A DNA stretch of 64,000 bases from Streptomyces sp. R21 (GTDB taxonomy: Bacteria > Actinomycetota > Actinomycetes > Streptomycetales > Streptomycetaceae): positions 7,171,001 to 7,235,000 of the forward strand of contig NZ_CP163435.1 in NCBI RefSeq assembly GCF_041051975.1, written 5' to 3'. The stretch's first letter is position 1, and each line of letters opens with the position of its first letter. This document shows positions 1 to 7,757 of the stretch, piece after piece. Below the pieces are notes generated by a model, which searched no databases, was not told where the DNA came from, and saw only the letters and a list, made by a program, of their open reading frames with translations. Made by a program: the position numbers and the translations under genes.

Positions 1-82
1 GACGGTCGAGTCGATCTGATTCAGGGCGAGGCGTAGTTGAGGCACGGGGCACAGTGTAATCGTCAGAGCGACACAATGGGTT

Positions 83-111
83 GTGGGGCGCCCCACGTCG
101 GGGCGCCCCAC
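83..111. terminator. Terminator hairpin downstream of the multicopper oxidase
   Basis: Two 12-base arms (83-94 and 100-111) are perfectly complementary around a 5-base loop. The hairpin lies 8 bases beyond the multicopper oxidase stop codon on the minus strand. It has no long T tract, as is usual for Streptomyces terminators. The remaining bases, 1-82, show no supportable gene. Confidence 0.75.
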
Positions 112-119
112 TCCCCAAA

Positions 120-1763
120 TCAGCGGCTGCGGTACCCGAGCACCGTCATCATCCCGGCCTCCGAGTGGTACACGTTGTGGCAGTGGACCATCCACAGCCC
201 GGGATTGTCGGCGTCGAAGTCGACGGTCAGTGTCCCGTTCGGCAGTACGACGGCGGTGTCCTTGCGCGGCCCACCCGCCACGTTCGCCAGGCCGAAGGTG
301 TGTCCGTGCAGATGAACCGGGTGCCACATGCTCGTCGAGTTGGCGAAGACGAGCCGCACCCGTTCCCCGGCCCGCACGGGATGCCGCTGATCCGCGCGGT
401 AGGGCTTCTTGTCGAAGGCCCAGTCGTACTTCATCATCCCGCCGGTGAGCTGGAGCCGTACGGTCCGGTCCGGCTCCTTCTCCTTCAGCGCCACGGACTC
501 GTCGGCCTTCAGCCTGTCGGCCGTCAGCAGCCGCCCGTCCAGTTCCCTCGGACGTACGGCGGCGGAGGGCGCCGTGCCGCCGCCGGTGCGCAGCAGCGCG
601 TGCGTGGACGCCTTCTTGCCCTCCGCGAGCGCGGCCAGCGGGAAGACGCCGTCGCCCGCGGTGACCAGGACGTCGTAGCGCTCGCCCATGCCCAGCAGCA
701 GTGCGTCGGTCCTGGCGTGCCGCACGGGGAAGCCGTCGGTGTGCGTCACCGTCATCTCGTGCCCGCCGAGGGCCACCCGGAAGGCCGTGTCGCCGCCCGC
801 GTTGATGAACCGGATCCGGATGCGATCGCCCGGGCGAGCCCGGAACACCGAGGGCACCGCCGCCGTACGCCCGTTGACCAGGTAGTACGGATACGCGACA
901 TCCCCGGCGTCACCGCCGAGCAGCTCACTGCTGGAGCCCGTCATCATCCGGGAGGGCCCGGAGGCACCGGGCGAAGCCGACGCACCCGCACCCGCATCCG
1001 CCCCCATCCCCATCGCCATGTCGGACATGTCATGCCCGGAGTGATCCGTTCCACCGTCCTCACCCCCCATGTCCATGCCCCCGCCGCCCATGCCTCCGCG
1101 CAACTCCGCGAGCACGGCGTCCGGGGTGGACCCGTCCACCCCGTCGACCCAGTCGTCGAGGACGACGACCCACTCCTTGTCGTACGACAGCGGCTCCTTG
1201 GGGTCCTCGACGATCAGCGGCGCGTACAGGCCGCGGTCCTGCTGAGTGCCCGAGTGGGGATGGAACCAGTACGTGCCCGGGTGCGGGACGGCGAAGCGGT
1301 AGGTGAGGTCCGCGCCCGGCTTGACCGCGCGCTGGGTGAGGCCGGGCACGCCGTCCATGTCGTTGCGCAGGGCGATGCCGTGCCAGTGCAGGGAGGTGGC
1401 CTCGGGGAGATGGTTGGCGAGGGTGAGGGCGAGGGTGTCGCCGGCGGTGACACGGACCTCCTTGCCGGGCAGTTCGCCGCCGTACGCCCAGGACTTGACC
1501 GTACGGCCGCCCAGGTCGAGGGAGGCCGCGGCGGCGGTGAGCCGGACCTCGCGGACCGGGCCGGAGCCGCGCTTCTTCTCGGCGGCGGCGACCTCCGGGC
1601 CCGCCGGGTCGACGTACCCCTTCGGCGCGGCGGGGGAGCCGCTGCCGTTCCCGCTGTTTCCGTCGTGGCCGGAGTGTTCGGAGCCCGAGCAGGCGGCCAG
1701 GACTCCCGTCCCGGCGACGGCGATGGACGCACCGAGAACGGTGCGGCGCGTGTGAGTGCGCAT
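120..1763 (-). CDS. Multicopper oxidase, Tat-exported lipoprotein (copper-type laccase)
   Basis: A 547-residue multicopper oxidase that probably oxidises Cu(I), metal ions or phenols at the outer membrane face. The N-terminus has a twin-arginine signal (RRTVLGAS) ending in the lipobox LAAC at about Cys25, so export folded with cofactor and lipid anchoring are expected. All four copper motifs are visible: LHWHG near 125, WFHPH near 166, HPVHLHGH near 481 and HCHNVYH near 527. Residues 222-255 form a Met/His/Gly-rich insertion (GGMGGGGMDMGG, HSGHDMSDMAMGMG) resembling the Met-rich Cu(I)-binding segments of CueO-type oxidases. I chose the ATG at 1763, which has an upstream GAGGTG; the frame stays open to 1853 but that extension would bury the signal. 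The DUF6153 gene lies upstream on the same strand, so the two may be co-expressed. Confidence 0.9.
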   Translation of the reverse strand: MRTHTRRTVLGASIAVAGTGVLAACSGSEHSGHDGNSGNGSGSPAAPKGYVDPAGPEVAAAEKKRGSGPVREVRLTAAAASLDLGGRTVKSWAYGGELPGKEVRVTAGDTLALTLANHLPEATSLHWHGIALRNDMDGVPGLTQRAVKPGADLTYRFAVPHPGTYWFHPHSGTQQDRGLYAPLIVEDPKEPLSYDKEWVVVLDDWVDGVDGSTPDAVLAELRGGMGGGGMDMGGEDGGTDHSGHDMSDMAMGMGADAGAGASASPGASGPSRMMTGSSSELLGGDAGDVAYPYYLVNGRTAAVPSVFRARPGDRIRIRFINAGGDTAFRVALGGHEMTVTHTDGFPVRHARTDALLLGMGERYDVLVTAGDGVFPLAALAEGKKASTHALLRTGGGTAPSAAVRPRELDGRLLTADRLKADESVALKEKEPDRTVRLQLTGGMMKYDWAFDKKPYRADQRHPVRAGERVRLVFANSTSMWHPVHLHGHTFGLANVAGGPRKDTAVVLPNGTLTVDFDADNPGLWMVHCHNVYHSEAGMMTVLGYRSR

Positions 1764-1841
1764 GACTGAGTGACACCTCGTCGTGGTGGTGTTGCGTGCG
1801 GATGGGCGCGTCCGCCGCCCGTGGTGCACCGCGCGACATCC

Positions 1842-1879
1842 TGAGGTTCCCACCTCACGACGCGGAGGTTCCCCCTCCG
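1842..1879. promoter_or_regulatory. Two tandem palindromes upstream of the multicopper oxidase
   Basis: Two related dyads lie 22 bases apart: TGAGGTTCCCACCTCA at 1842-1857 and CGGAGGTTCCCCCTCCG at 1863-1879. They share GAGGTTCC and sit about 80-115 bases upstream of the oxidase start. Spacing of about two helical turns suggests a tandem operator. They do not match the CsoR or CopY sites I know. An mRNA or terminator role is possible. Confidence 0.4.
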
Positions 1880-1896
1880 TGCGGGCAGCCCTGAGC

Positions 1897-1912
1897 GGCC
1901 GGTGCGCCGGCC
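1897..1912. terminator. Short hairpin at the end of the DUF6153 gene
   Basis: GGCCGG-TGCG-CCGGCC forms a perfect 6-bp stem abutting the stop codon of the DUF6153 gene on the minus strand. It is a small intrinsic terminator or processing hairpin between this gene and the multicopper oxidase. Confidence 0.45.
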
Positions 1913-2394
1913 TAGATGCGCAGCACCGACAGACGGGACAGCAGGGTTCTCGGCGGGGGAGGGACGGGCCACAGGGCGCGCAGCAGCCGGGTCAGTACGG
2001 CGGGATGGACGGCAGCGGCGCCCGGGCGTCCCAGGGCCGTCGCGAGCAGCAGAAGGAGGGTGAAGCCCCCGAGCAGCACGGCGAGACAGACGGAGAGCGG
2101 ATCCATGCCGCTCATCGGCGGCATCCCGGAGGTCATGGATGCCGTGGCCGTCATGGCTGTCGTAGCCGTCACGTCCGCCATCCTGGACCCGGCCTCGTGC
2201 GCCGAGGGTGCGTCCCCGCCATCAGCGAGATGGACGCCGTACGACATCTGCCCCGTACCGGCATCCGGCCCGTGACCTGGCCCGTGCTCCGACGGATGCC
2301 CCAACGTATGCATCGTGACGATCCCGAACAGCAGCGCGGCGAACAGCAGCAGCTGTCCGTACCGCCCGCGGTTCCTCGTCGTCATGCCCCGCAC
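1912..2394 (-). CDS. DUF6153-family small membrane protein
   Basis: A 160-residue protein recognised as DUF6153-like by a hydrophobic N-terminus followed by MHTLGHPSEHGPGHG. Two membrane segments are visible: one near residues 14-32, and a second, C-terminal one in the stretch around LAVLLGGFTLLLLLATALG. The loop between them is rich in His and Met (HEAGSRMADV, TSGMPPMSGMD). No biochemical role is established. The His/Met composition and the adjacent Cu-type oxidase suggest metal handling, which is inference. A start at the internal ATG (2382, MTTRNRG) is equally possible. Confidence 0.7.
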   Translation of the reverse strand: MRGMTTRNRGRYGQLLLFAALLFGIVTMHTLGHPSEHGPGHGPDAGTGQMSYGVHLADGGDAPSAHEAGSRMADVTATTAMTATASMTSGMPPMSGMDPLSVCLAVLLGGFTLLLLLATALGRPGAAAVHPAVLTRLLRALWPVPPPPRTLLSRLSVLRI

Positions 2395-2443
2395 CTTACC
2401 CCCACCCGGTATCCGGAGGCGGGACGGTCCCCGGACACACGTA

Positions 2444-2473
2444 CGCCCGCCCCTCGTCTCCGAGGGGCGGGCG
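2444..2473. terminator. Terminator of the S53 protease gene
   Basis: Perfect 13-base arms at 2444-2456 and 2461-2473 enclose a 4-base loop. The hairpin sits about 27 bases past the S53 protease stop codon on the minus strand. Confidence 0.8.
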
Positions 2474-2500
2474 CAGAGCTGTCGTCAGACGGTCATGCCG

Positions 2501-4447
2501 TCAGTGGCGACGGTAGGACTCGACGTATCCGGTGGTGGGCGAGCCCACGCCGGTGACGTCGTCGTAGCCCTTCACGGCCTTCAGCGAGCTGTCCTTGCCG
2601 AGGCTGCGCACGGAGGTGAGCAGGCCACCCGACGCGTCGACGCCGTTGGCGAAGTCCACGCGCGCCACGGCGAGTTCGGTACCCGTGGGGGTGTCCGTCA
2701 CGTCGTGGTAGAGCTTCGACCCGTACTTCGAGTAGATCGACGGGTTGGCGAAACCGATCGCCTTGCCGCCGTGCGCCTGCTGGGCCAGGGCCTGGACGGC
2801 CGCGATCACCGGAGCGGCGAGCGAGGTGCCGCCGATGCGGTACTCGCTGTACTTCTCCGACCCGTCCGGGAAGGTCTGCGTCTGGCCGACCTTGAAACCG
2901 GTGTTGGGGTCGGCGATCGCCGAGATGTCCGGGACGACCCGGTTACCGGCGGCGTTGTTCGCCTTGGCGAGCGCGTCCGGCACGACGCCCTTCTGGTAGT
3001 ACGGCGCCGGCACGGTCTTGCTGGTGCCACCGCCCGCACCCGAGGTGTACGCGCCCGGGAAGTCTTTCCAGCTCTTGCCGTCCGCGGACAGCGAGGCCTT
3101 CTCGGTTCCCCAGCCGGTCTCCCACAGGTACTTGTCGCCCTTGCCGACCGCCAGCGAGGTGCCGCCGACCGCCGTCACCCACGCCGAGTTGGCCGGGGTG
3201 TCGACCTGCTTCGTACCGGTGTTGGCGACCTCGTCACCGTTGTCACCGGAGGAGAAGTAGAAGCCGATGCCCTCGACCGCGCCGAGCTGGAAGACCTGGT
3301 CGTACGCGGCCGCGAGGTCCGGCGTCTGGTTGGCCTCGATGTCGCCCCAGGAGTTGGAGACGATGTCGGCCAGGTGCTTGTCGACGATCTTGCTGAGCGA
3401 GTCCAGCAGGTCGTCGTCCATGCAGGACGCGGCGCCCACGTACGTGACGTTCGCGTCCGGCGCGACCGCGTGCACGGCCTCGACGTCGAGGGTCTCCTCG
3501 CCGTACCAGCCGGAGGCGTCGCACTCGTCGGCGCCGGTGTGCGTGTAGTTCTTGGGCAGCGACTGGCTCAACTGGCTGGTCTTCCAGGCCGCGTCGCCGT
3601 GCTTCTTCGCATAGGTCTGCGCGTCGAAGGCGATGGTCGGCGAGGCGTACGCGTCCGTGATGGCGACGCGGACACCCTTGCCCGTGTAGCTGCCGGCGCC
3701 GTAGGCGGCCCGCAGCTGCTTGCCGGTGTAGCCCTTGACGGCGTACGGGATCTTCGTACCGTACGCGTCGGGCAGCGTGCTCGCGATGTTCGAGCCGTAG
3801 TACGACGAGAACGGCCCGGAGTTCTTGAACGCCGCGCCCGGACCCGGCAGCTGGTCGCTGTGGGTCGCCATGTGCGGGGCGTTGTCCAGGCCGGTGACGG
3901 TCAGGACGGCGCCGTGCAGACTGTCGGGTGCCGAGGCCGTCTTCGACGGCGCGCGGTACGTCTTCGAGCCCTTGGCGTAGTTGTGCAGCTGGGTGCCGAA
4001 CGCCTTCTCGGCGGCGGCCACGTCACCGGTGACGGTGACGTAGTGCTGCGTGGTGCCGGTGACCTTCAGGCCCGCCGACTTCAGCCACGACTTCACCGCG
4101 GCGACCTGCGCCTTGGTGGCGCCGAAACGCTGCTGGGACTGCTTGGCGCTGAGGTACTTGCCGTACGAGGCCGAAGCCGGGTCGGACACGGCCTTGGCGT
4201 ACTCGGCCAGACCGGCGGCGTCGCGGCCGGCGAAGTAGACCCGGACGGAGACCTTGGAGCCGTCGGACGCGGCCCCCTTGTCGGCCTTCGCCGTGGCCCA
4301 CGCGGGCTTGGTGCCCACGAGCGTGTCACGGTTCGGATTGTCCGCGGCGTGAGCCGTGGGTATACCGAGCGCCAGCGCACCGGCGAGCAGCGGCAGTGTC
4401 GCTGCCATGCTCACTCCGGCGCGTACAGCGGCGCGATTGGATCTCAT
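2501..4447 (-). CDS. Secreted S53 family serine peptidase (sedolisin/pseudomonalisin type)
   Basis: A 648-residue preproprotease. Residues 1-35 are a Sec signal ending AHA. About 55-190 form the Pro-kumamolisin activation domain. The catalytic domain follows, with the Glu/Asp region GEETLDVEAVHAVAPDA near 315-330 and the serine motif GGTSLAAPV near 541, the S53 equivalent of SGTS. The late acidic stretches (HDVTDTPTGTE and DDVTGVG) fit the S53 calcium site. It should self-cleave its propeptide and degrade protein outside the cell, with an acidic optimum expected of the family. The ATG at 4447 has AGGGGG upstream; the 25 residues further upstream in frame look non-coding. The gene stands alone with its own terminator. 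Confidence 0.92.
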   Translation of the reverse strand: MRSNRAAVRAGVSMAATLPLLAGALALGIPTAHAADNPNRDTLVGTKPAWATAKADKGAASDGSKVSVRVYFAGRDAAGLAEYAKAVSDPASASYGKYLSAKQSQQRFGATKAQVAAVKSWLKSAGLKVTGTTQHYVTVTGDVAAAEKAFGTQLHNYAKGSKTYRAPSKTASAPDSLHGAVLTVTGLDNAPHMATHSDQLPGPGAAFKNSGPFSSYYGSNIASTLPDAYGTKIPYAVKGYTGKQLRAAYGAGSYTGKGVRVAITDAYASPTIAFDAQTYAKKHGDAAWKTSQLSQSLPKNYTHTGADECDASGWYGEETLDVEAVHAVAPDANVTYVGAASCMDDDLLDSLSKIVDKHLADIVSNSWGDIEANQTPDLAAAYDQVFQLGAVEGIGFYFSSGDNGDEVANTGTKQVDTPANSAWVTAVGGTSLAVGKGDKYLWETGWGTEKASLSADGKSWKDFPGAYTSGAGGGTSKTVPAPYYQKGVVPDALAKANNAAGNRVVPDISAIADPNTGFKVGQTQTFPDGSEKYSEYRIGGTSLAAPVIAAVQALAQQAHGGKAIGFANPSIYSKYGSKLYHDVTDTPTGTELAVARVDFANGVDASGGLLTSVRSLGKDSSLKAVKGYDDVTGVGSPTTGYVESYRRH

Positions 4448-4745
4448 GAAACCCCCTGCGATGCGGTTCGTCGCATTAGTGGTCGTTCGTGATGTGTGCG
4501 CCTCTGTGTCGGATGAGGACACAGGGGACGGATCACGCTGGGGTCACTCTGGCGATGAACCGTTCATGCCAGGGGATGGAAAAGGTCAAGGAAACCTCAA
4601 GTGGCCGCGAAATGGCGTCTTTTGGGTCGGTATGGAAGGGGTCTCGTACCTAGATCGAGGGTTATCCCTATGTCGCACAAAAACGTGCCGTCAAGGGAAC
4701 CCCGTCCTCTGTAAGCGCATCGCCGCCCCACGGCGTATAGGGGGT
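4448..4745. other. Divergent intergenic region, S53 protease / ECF sigma factor
   Basis: 298 bases separate the two divergent starts and should hold both promoters. I found no confident -35/-10 pair or operator. AGGGGG immediately precedes the sigma factor GTG. No small gene is supported. Confidence 0.4.
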
Positions 4746-5255
4746 GTGAAGCAGCTGGAGTTCGAGGAGTTCTACCGGTGCGGCCGGGATGTCTGCCTGC
4801 GGGCGGTCCTCGCCGCGGTGGGCGACCGGCAGCTGGCCGAGGACCTGGTCGCCGAGGCGTTCGCCCGGGCCTGGGCGGCGTGGCCGAGAGTGCGGGGCCA
4901 TCCCGCCCCGCGGGCGTGGGTGGTGCGCACGGCGCTCAACACCCGTGTCTCGTGGTGGCGTCGGCGCCGCCACGAGGTCGCCCTCGACGGCCGGGACGCC
5001 GAAGCCCCCGGATCTGACGGGTCCTACGGGTCCGACGGGTCCGGCCTCGACCCCGCGCTGCTGGCCGTGCTGCGTCAACTGCCGCGGCGGCAACGGGAGG
5101 TGATCGCCCTGCGGGTCTTCCTGGACCTCGACACGGCGACCACGGCGAAGACGCTCGGGATCGCCCCGGGCACCGTCACCGCCCATCTGTCGCGGGCCGT
5201 CGGGACGCTGCGCGGCCACCTCGTCACCGTCGACCACCCGGAGGTGGGATCGTGA
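4746..5255 (+). CDS. ECF (SigE-family) RNA polymerase sigma factor
   Basis: A 169-residue group 4 sigma factor. Region 2 is visible at about 1-70 (FEEFYRCGRDVCLRAVLAAVGDRQLAEDLVAEAFARAW). Region 4 is at about 108-160 (LRQLPRRQREVIALRVFLDLDTATTAKTLGIAPGTVTAHLSRAV). The linker contains a DGSYGSDGSG tract encoded by three 9-bp repeats (5016-5042). GTG 4746 is chosen because it gives VKQLEFEEFY, the usual family N-terminus; the open frame further upstream is chance. The stop overlaps the GTG of the next gene as GTGA, implying translational coupling to a membrane partner that may control the sigma factor. Confidence 0.88.
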   Translation: MKQLEFEEFYRCGRDVCLRAVLAAVGDRQLAEDLVAEAFARAWAAWPRVRGHPAPRAWVVRTALNTRVSWWRRRRHEVALDGRDAEAPGSDGSYGSDGSGLDPALLAVLRQLPRRQREVIALRVFLDLDTATTAKTLGIAPGTVTAHLSRAVGTLRGHLVTVDHPEVGS

Positions 5256-5914
5256 ACACGCAGAACGACGACCTGAACGTACTGGACACATTGCGCAAGT
5301 CCCTGGACGACGTCACCCTGGCGGCGCCCGTGGAGGAGATCGTGGCCCGCGGCCGCGCGCGCAGGCGGCAGCGCCGGCGCATGGCGGTGGCGGCCGTGGG
5401 CGTCGCCGCGGCGGCCGGGCTGGCGCTGGGCGTGCCCGGGTACGGCCACCCGTCGACCGCGCCGCCGTCGAGCGGGGGCGCGGCGCCCGCCGCGTTCGTC
5501 GTCGAGAAGCAGGCGGACGGCACCGTCAAGGTGACCTGGGGCAAGGAGCAGTACTTCAAGGACCCGGCCGGGCTCCAACAGGCCCTGCGCGACGCCGGGT
5601 TCCCCGTGCTCGTGAAGACCGGGGTGTTCTGCAAGGGGCCGGACGACCATACGAAGGTCGACGACAGCGGAGTCGGCGTCGGCGTCCACAAGGTCATGCG
5701 GGGTGAGCGCACGGGCACGGGCGACAAGGGCTCCGGCGAGGGCGACACGGTCGTCTTCGTCTTCGACCCGGCGGCCATGCCCGCCCACACCCAGCTTTCC
5801 ATCGGCTACCTGAACGCCGACCAACTCGCCGTCACGCAGGGGCGTCCCGGCTCGGTGGAGCGGTTGGTGCCGACCGACGTCAAGCTGAAGTGCAGTACGG
5901 ACTGGCGCAGTTGA
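5252..5914 (+). CDS. Single-pass membrane protein coupled to the ECF sigma factor, putative regulator
   Basis: A 220-residue protein with a cytoplasmic N-terminus of about 42 residues rich in Arg, one membrane segment near 43-62 (MAVAAVGVAAAAGLALGV) and an extracytoplasmic domain of about 150 residues with few cysteines. It starts with GTG at 5252, overlapping the sigma factor stop codon. Position and topology suggest an anti-sigma-like or sensing partner. I see no zinc-binding HxxxCxxC ZAS motif, so a classical anti-sigma domain is not supported. The function is inferred from context only. Confidence 0.75.
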   Translation: MNTQNDDLNVLDTLRKSLDDVTLAAPVEEIVARGRARRRQRRRMAVAAVGVAAAAGLALGVPGYGHPSTAPPSSGGAAPAAFVVEKQADGTVKVTWGKEQYFKDPAGLQQALRDAGFPVLVKTGVFCKGPDDHTKVDDSGVGVGVHKVMRGERTGTGDKGSGEGDTVVFVFDPAAMPAHTQLSIGYLNADQLAVTQGRPGSVERLVPTDVKLKCSTDWRS

Positions 5915-5934
5915 CCATCCGCGGTGGAGGGGGT

Positions 5935-5967
5935 GAAGGGGTCCGGAGCCCAGCTCCGGACCCCTTC
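5935..5967. terminator. Bidirectional terminator
   Basis: Perfect 15-base arms (5935-5949 and 5953-5967) surround a 3-base loop. It separates the converging ECF operon and DUF3105/DUF305 operon. Confidence 0.85.
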
Positions 5968-5970
5968 GAC

Positions 5971-6042
5971 CGTCCCGACCGTCCCGACCATCCCGACCAT
6001 CCCGACCGTCCCGTCGGTCCCGACTGTCCTGTCGGTCCCGTC
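5971..6042. repeat. Eight tandem 9-bp repeats (consensus CGTCCCGAC)
   Basis: Eight consecutive 9-base units run from 5971 to 6042: CGTCCCGAC twice, CATCCCGAC twice, then CGTCCCGTC, GGTCCCGAC, TGTCCTGTC and GGTCCCGTC. The last unit touches the stop codon of the DUF305 gene. This looks like a slippage-prone minisatellite between convergent genes. Confidence 0.85.
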
Positions 6043-6673
6043 AGTTCTTTGCCGTCGCGCCGCGCGCCTTCAGCATGTCGGCCATCAGCTTGATCTCCGA
6101 CTGCTGCGCGTTGACCATGCCCTGCGCGAGGTCACGCTCGACACCGACCTTGCACTTCTCCACGCAGCCCTTGGCCATGTGGATGCCGCCCTCGTGGTGG
6201 GCGGTCATCAGCTGCAGGAAGAGGATCTCGGCCTGCTTGCCACTGAGCGAGTTCAGCTTCTTCAACTCGGTGTTGGTCGCCATGCCGGGCATCAGCGCGC
6301 CGTCCTTGCCGGAGGCCATGTCGCCCATGCCCATCCAGGTCATGGGCGCGTCCGACGTCACCTTGGGCAGATCCCACAGGTCGAGCCAGCCCAGCAGCAT
6401 GCCGCGCTGGTTGGCCTGCGTCTGCGCGATGTCGTACGCGAGGCGGCGCACCTCTTCGTTCTTGGTGCGGTCGCGCACGATGTACGACATCTCGACGGCC
6501 TGCTGGTGATGGACCGCCATGTCCCGGGCGAAGCCCGCGTCCGCGGAGTCCGCGGACGGCGCCTTCGTGTCCGAGCCGCCGTCCTCGGCCACCGCGTACG
6601 TGATCGCGCCGGCCGCGACGAGCACCGCCGCCGAGGTTCCGGCGATCCAGCCGACCTGCTTCATCTGGCGCAT
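6041..6673 (-). CDS. DUF305 domain-containing membrane-anchored protein
   Basis: About 210 residues. It has a short N-terminal membrane anchor (IAGTSAAVLVAAGAITYAVA) and then a DUF305 four-helix domain of the ferritin-like type. Family signatures are FARDMAVHHQQAVEMS near the start and MTAHHEGGIHMAKGC near the end, both His/Met-rich and proposed to bind metal (copper/iron). The ATG at 6673 lies 6 bases inside the upstream DUF3105 stop; an alternative GTG at 6682 overlaps that stop as GTGA. The pair is therefore a coupled two-gene operon, and the DUF3105+DUF305 pairing recurs in actinobacteria. The molecular role is unknown. Confidence 0.88.
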   Translation of the reverse strand: MRQMKQVGWIAGTSAAVLVAAGAITYAVAEDGGSDTKAPSADSADAGFARDMAVHHQQAVEMSYIVRDRTKNEEVRRLAYDIAQTQANQRGMLLGWLDLWDLPKVTSDAPMTWMGMGDMASGKDGALMPGMATNTELKKLNSLSGKQAEILFLQLMTAHHEGGIHMAKGCVEKCKVGVERDLAQGMVNAQQSEIKLMADMLKARGATAKN

Positions 6674-6678
6674 CCCGC

Positions 6679-7341
6679 TCACTGCGAGAGACCGTTGGTG
6701 CAGGCGGCCCCCGGCTCCGGGGTCTGCTTGCCCTGGACGTACGCCTCGAAGAACTTCGCGACGTCCGGGTCGCTCGCGCTCTTCACCGTGCGCTGGTGGG
6801 CCCACGCGCTGAGCATGATCGGGTCCTTCTGGTCCTCGACGGGGCTCATCAGCGTGTACGGCGTCTTCTTGACCTTCTCCGCGAGCGCCTTCACGTCGGC
6901 CTCGGAGGCCTTGCTGTTGTACGTCACCCAGACCGCGCCGTGCTCCAGGGAGTGCACGGCGTTCATGTTGTTGAGCGCCTTGGTGTAGACGTCGCCGTTG
7001 CAGTTCATCCAGACCTGGTTGTGGTCACCGCCGACCGGGGGCTCCATCGGGTACTTCACGGTCTTGGTGACATGCGTGCGGCCCAGCGTGCCCTTCCAGG
7101 TCTTCACACCGTCCTTGCCGGTGACGAAGTGCCCCGACGTCCCCTTGGAGTCGCTCGTGCTGTCCTTGTCGGACTGGGACTGCACGAGTACGACACCGCC
7201 GACGACGAGACCCACGACGACCACGACGCTGGCGCCGATGGTGAGGATCCGGTTGCGACGCTCACGCGAGGCCTCGGCGCGGCGCATCTCCTCTATGCGC
7301 GCCTTGCGCTGAGCGGACGTGCTGTTCTTGGCGGAACCCAT
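6679..7341 (-). CDS. DUF3105 domain-containing membrane protein
   Basis: A 220-residue protein. A basic cytoplasmic N-terminus (QRKARIEEMRRAEASRERRNR) is followed by a membrane helix at about 33-52 and an extracytoplasmic DUF3105 domain. Typical DUF3105 features are PPVGGDHNQVWMNCNGDVY, HSLEHGAVWVTY and a conserved closing region. It contains two Cys in the outer domain and a His pair, consistent with but not proof of metal binding. AAGGA precedes the ATG. It is the first gene of the operon with DUF305. No function has been assigned to the family. Confidence 0.87.
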   Translation of the reverse strand: MGSAKNSTSAQRKARIEEMRRAEASRERRNRILTIGASVVVVVGLVVGGVVLVQSQSDKDSTSDSKGTSGHFVTGKDGVKTWKGTLGRTHVTKTVKYPMEPPVGGDHNQVWMNCNGDVYTKALNNMNAVHSLEHGAVWVTYNSKASEADVKALAEKVKKTPYTLMSPVEDQKDPIMLSAWAHQRTVKSASDPDVAKFFEAYVQGKQTPEPGAACTNGLSQ

Positions 7342-7757
7342 GGCGAGTCCTTATTGGGGGAAGGGACGACGGACGAATCGGGTCCGCTGATCGTAGTGGG
7401 ACAGGAGAGGCGGCACGCAGGGAGGTCACAGGAATGGCCGAAGGGGCGGCTTTCGTCCTGATAAACGGGTGTGCCCCGGACCCGCGCCCGCGGGTCGGCA
7501 CCCCGCGCCGACGGCACCGGGGCGGCCGTATGGAGAGACGGTGGGGGTCGGGTATTACCGGAACGCGGGTGAGCAGGCAGTATGGGCAGCAGAGCAGTAC
7601 ACCTGCCGTACGTGAAGCGTTCAGACCGAGGTCGGTCGGCCGATCATGGTCCGCAACGCGCACGAAATGGTGTTGTGGTGGGATGCTCAGGTGCCCCGAC
7701 CGTCCCCGAGGCGTGGGAGCAGGCGGCCTGACCAGCAAGGATGGGTGGAAGCGGAAG
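7342..7757. other. Divergent intergenic region upstream of glnA2
   Basis: 416 bases between the DUF3105 and glnA2 starts. An 8-bp inverted repeat, GACCCGCG-CC-CGCGGGTC, is at 7480-7497. No GlnR-type GTnAC-n6-GAAAC array was recognised, which agrees with GlnA2 not being a classical GlnR target. No credible small gene was seen; the in-frame upstream extension of glnA2 has no family counterpart. Confidence 0.45.

Noticed and set aside
4356..4745. N-terminal extension of the ECF sigma factor from 4356
   Set aside because: The extension crosses the intergenic region, carries no sigma homology and lies beyond the GTG with the family start VKQLEFEEFY.
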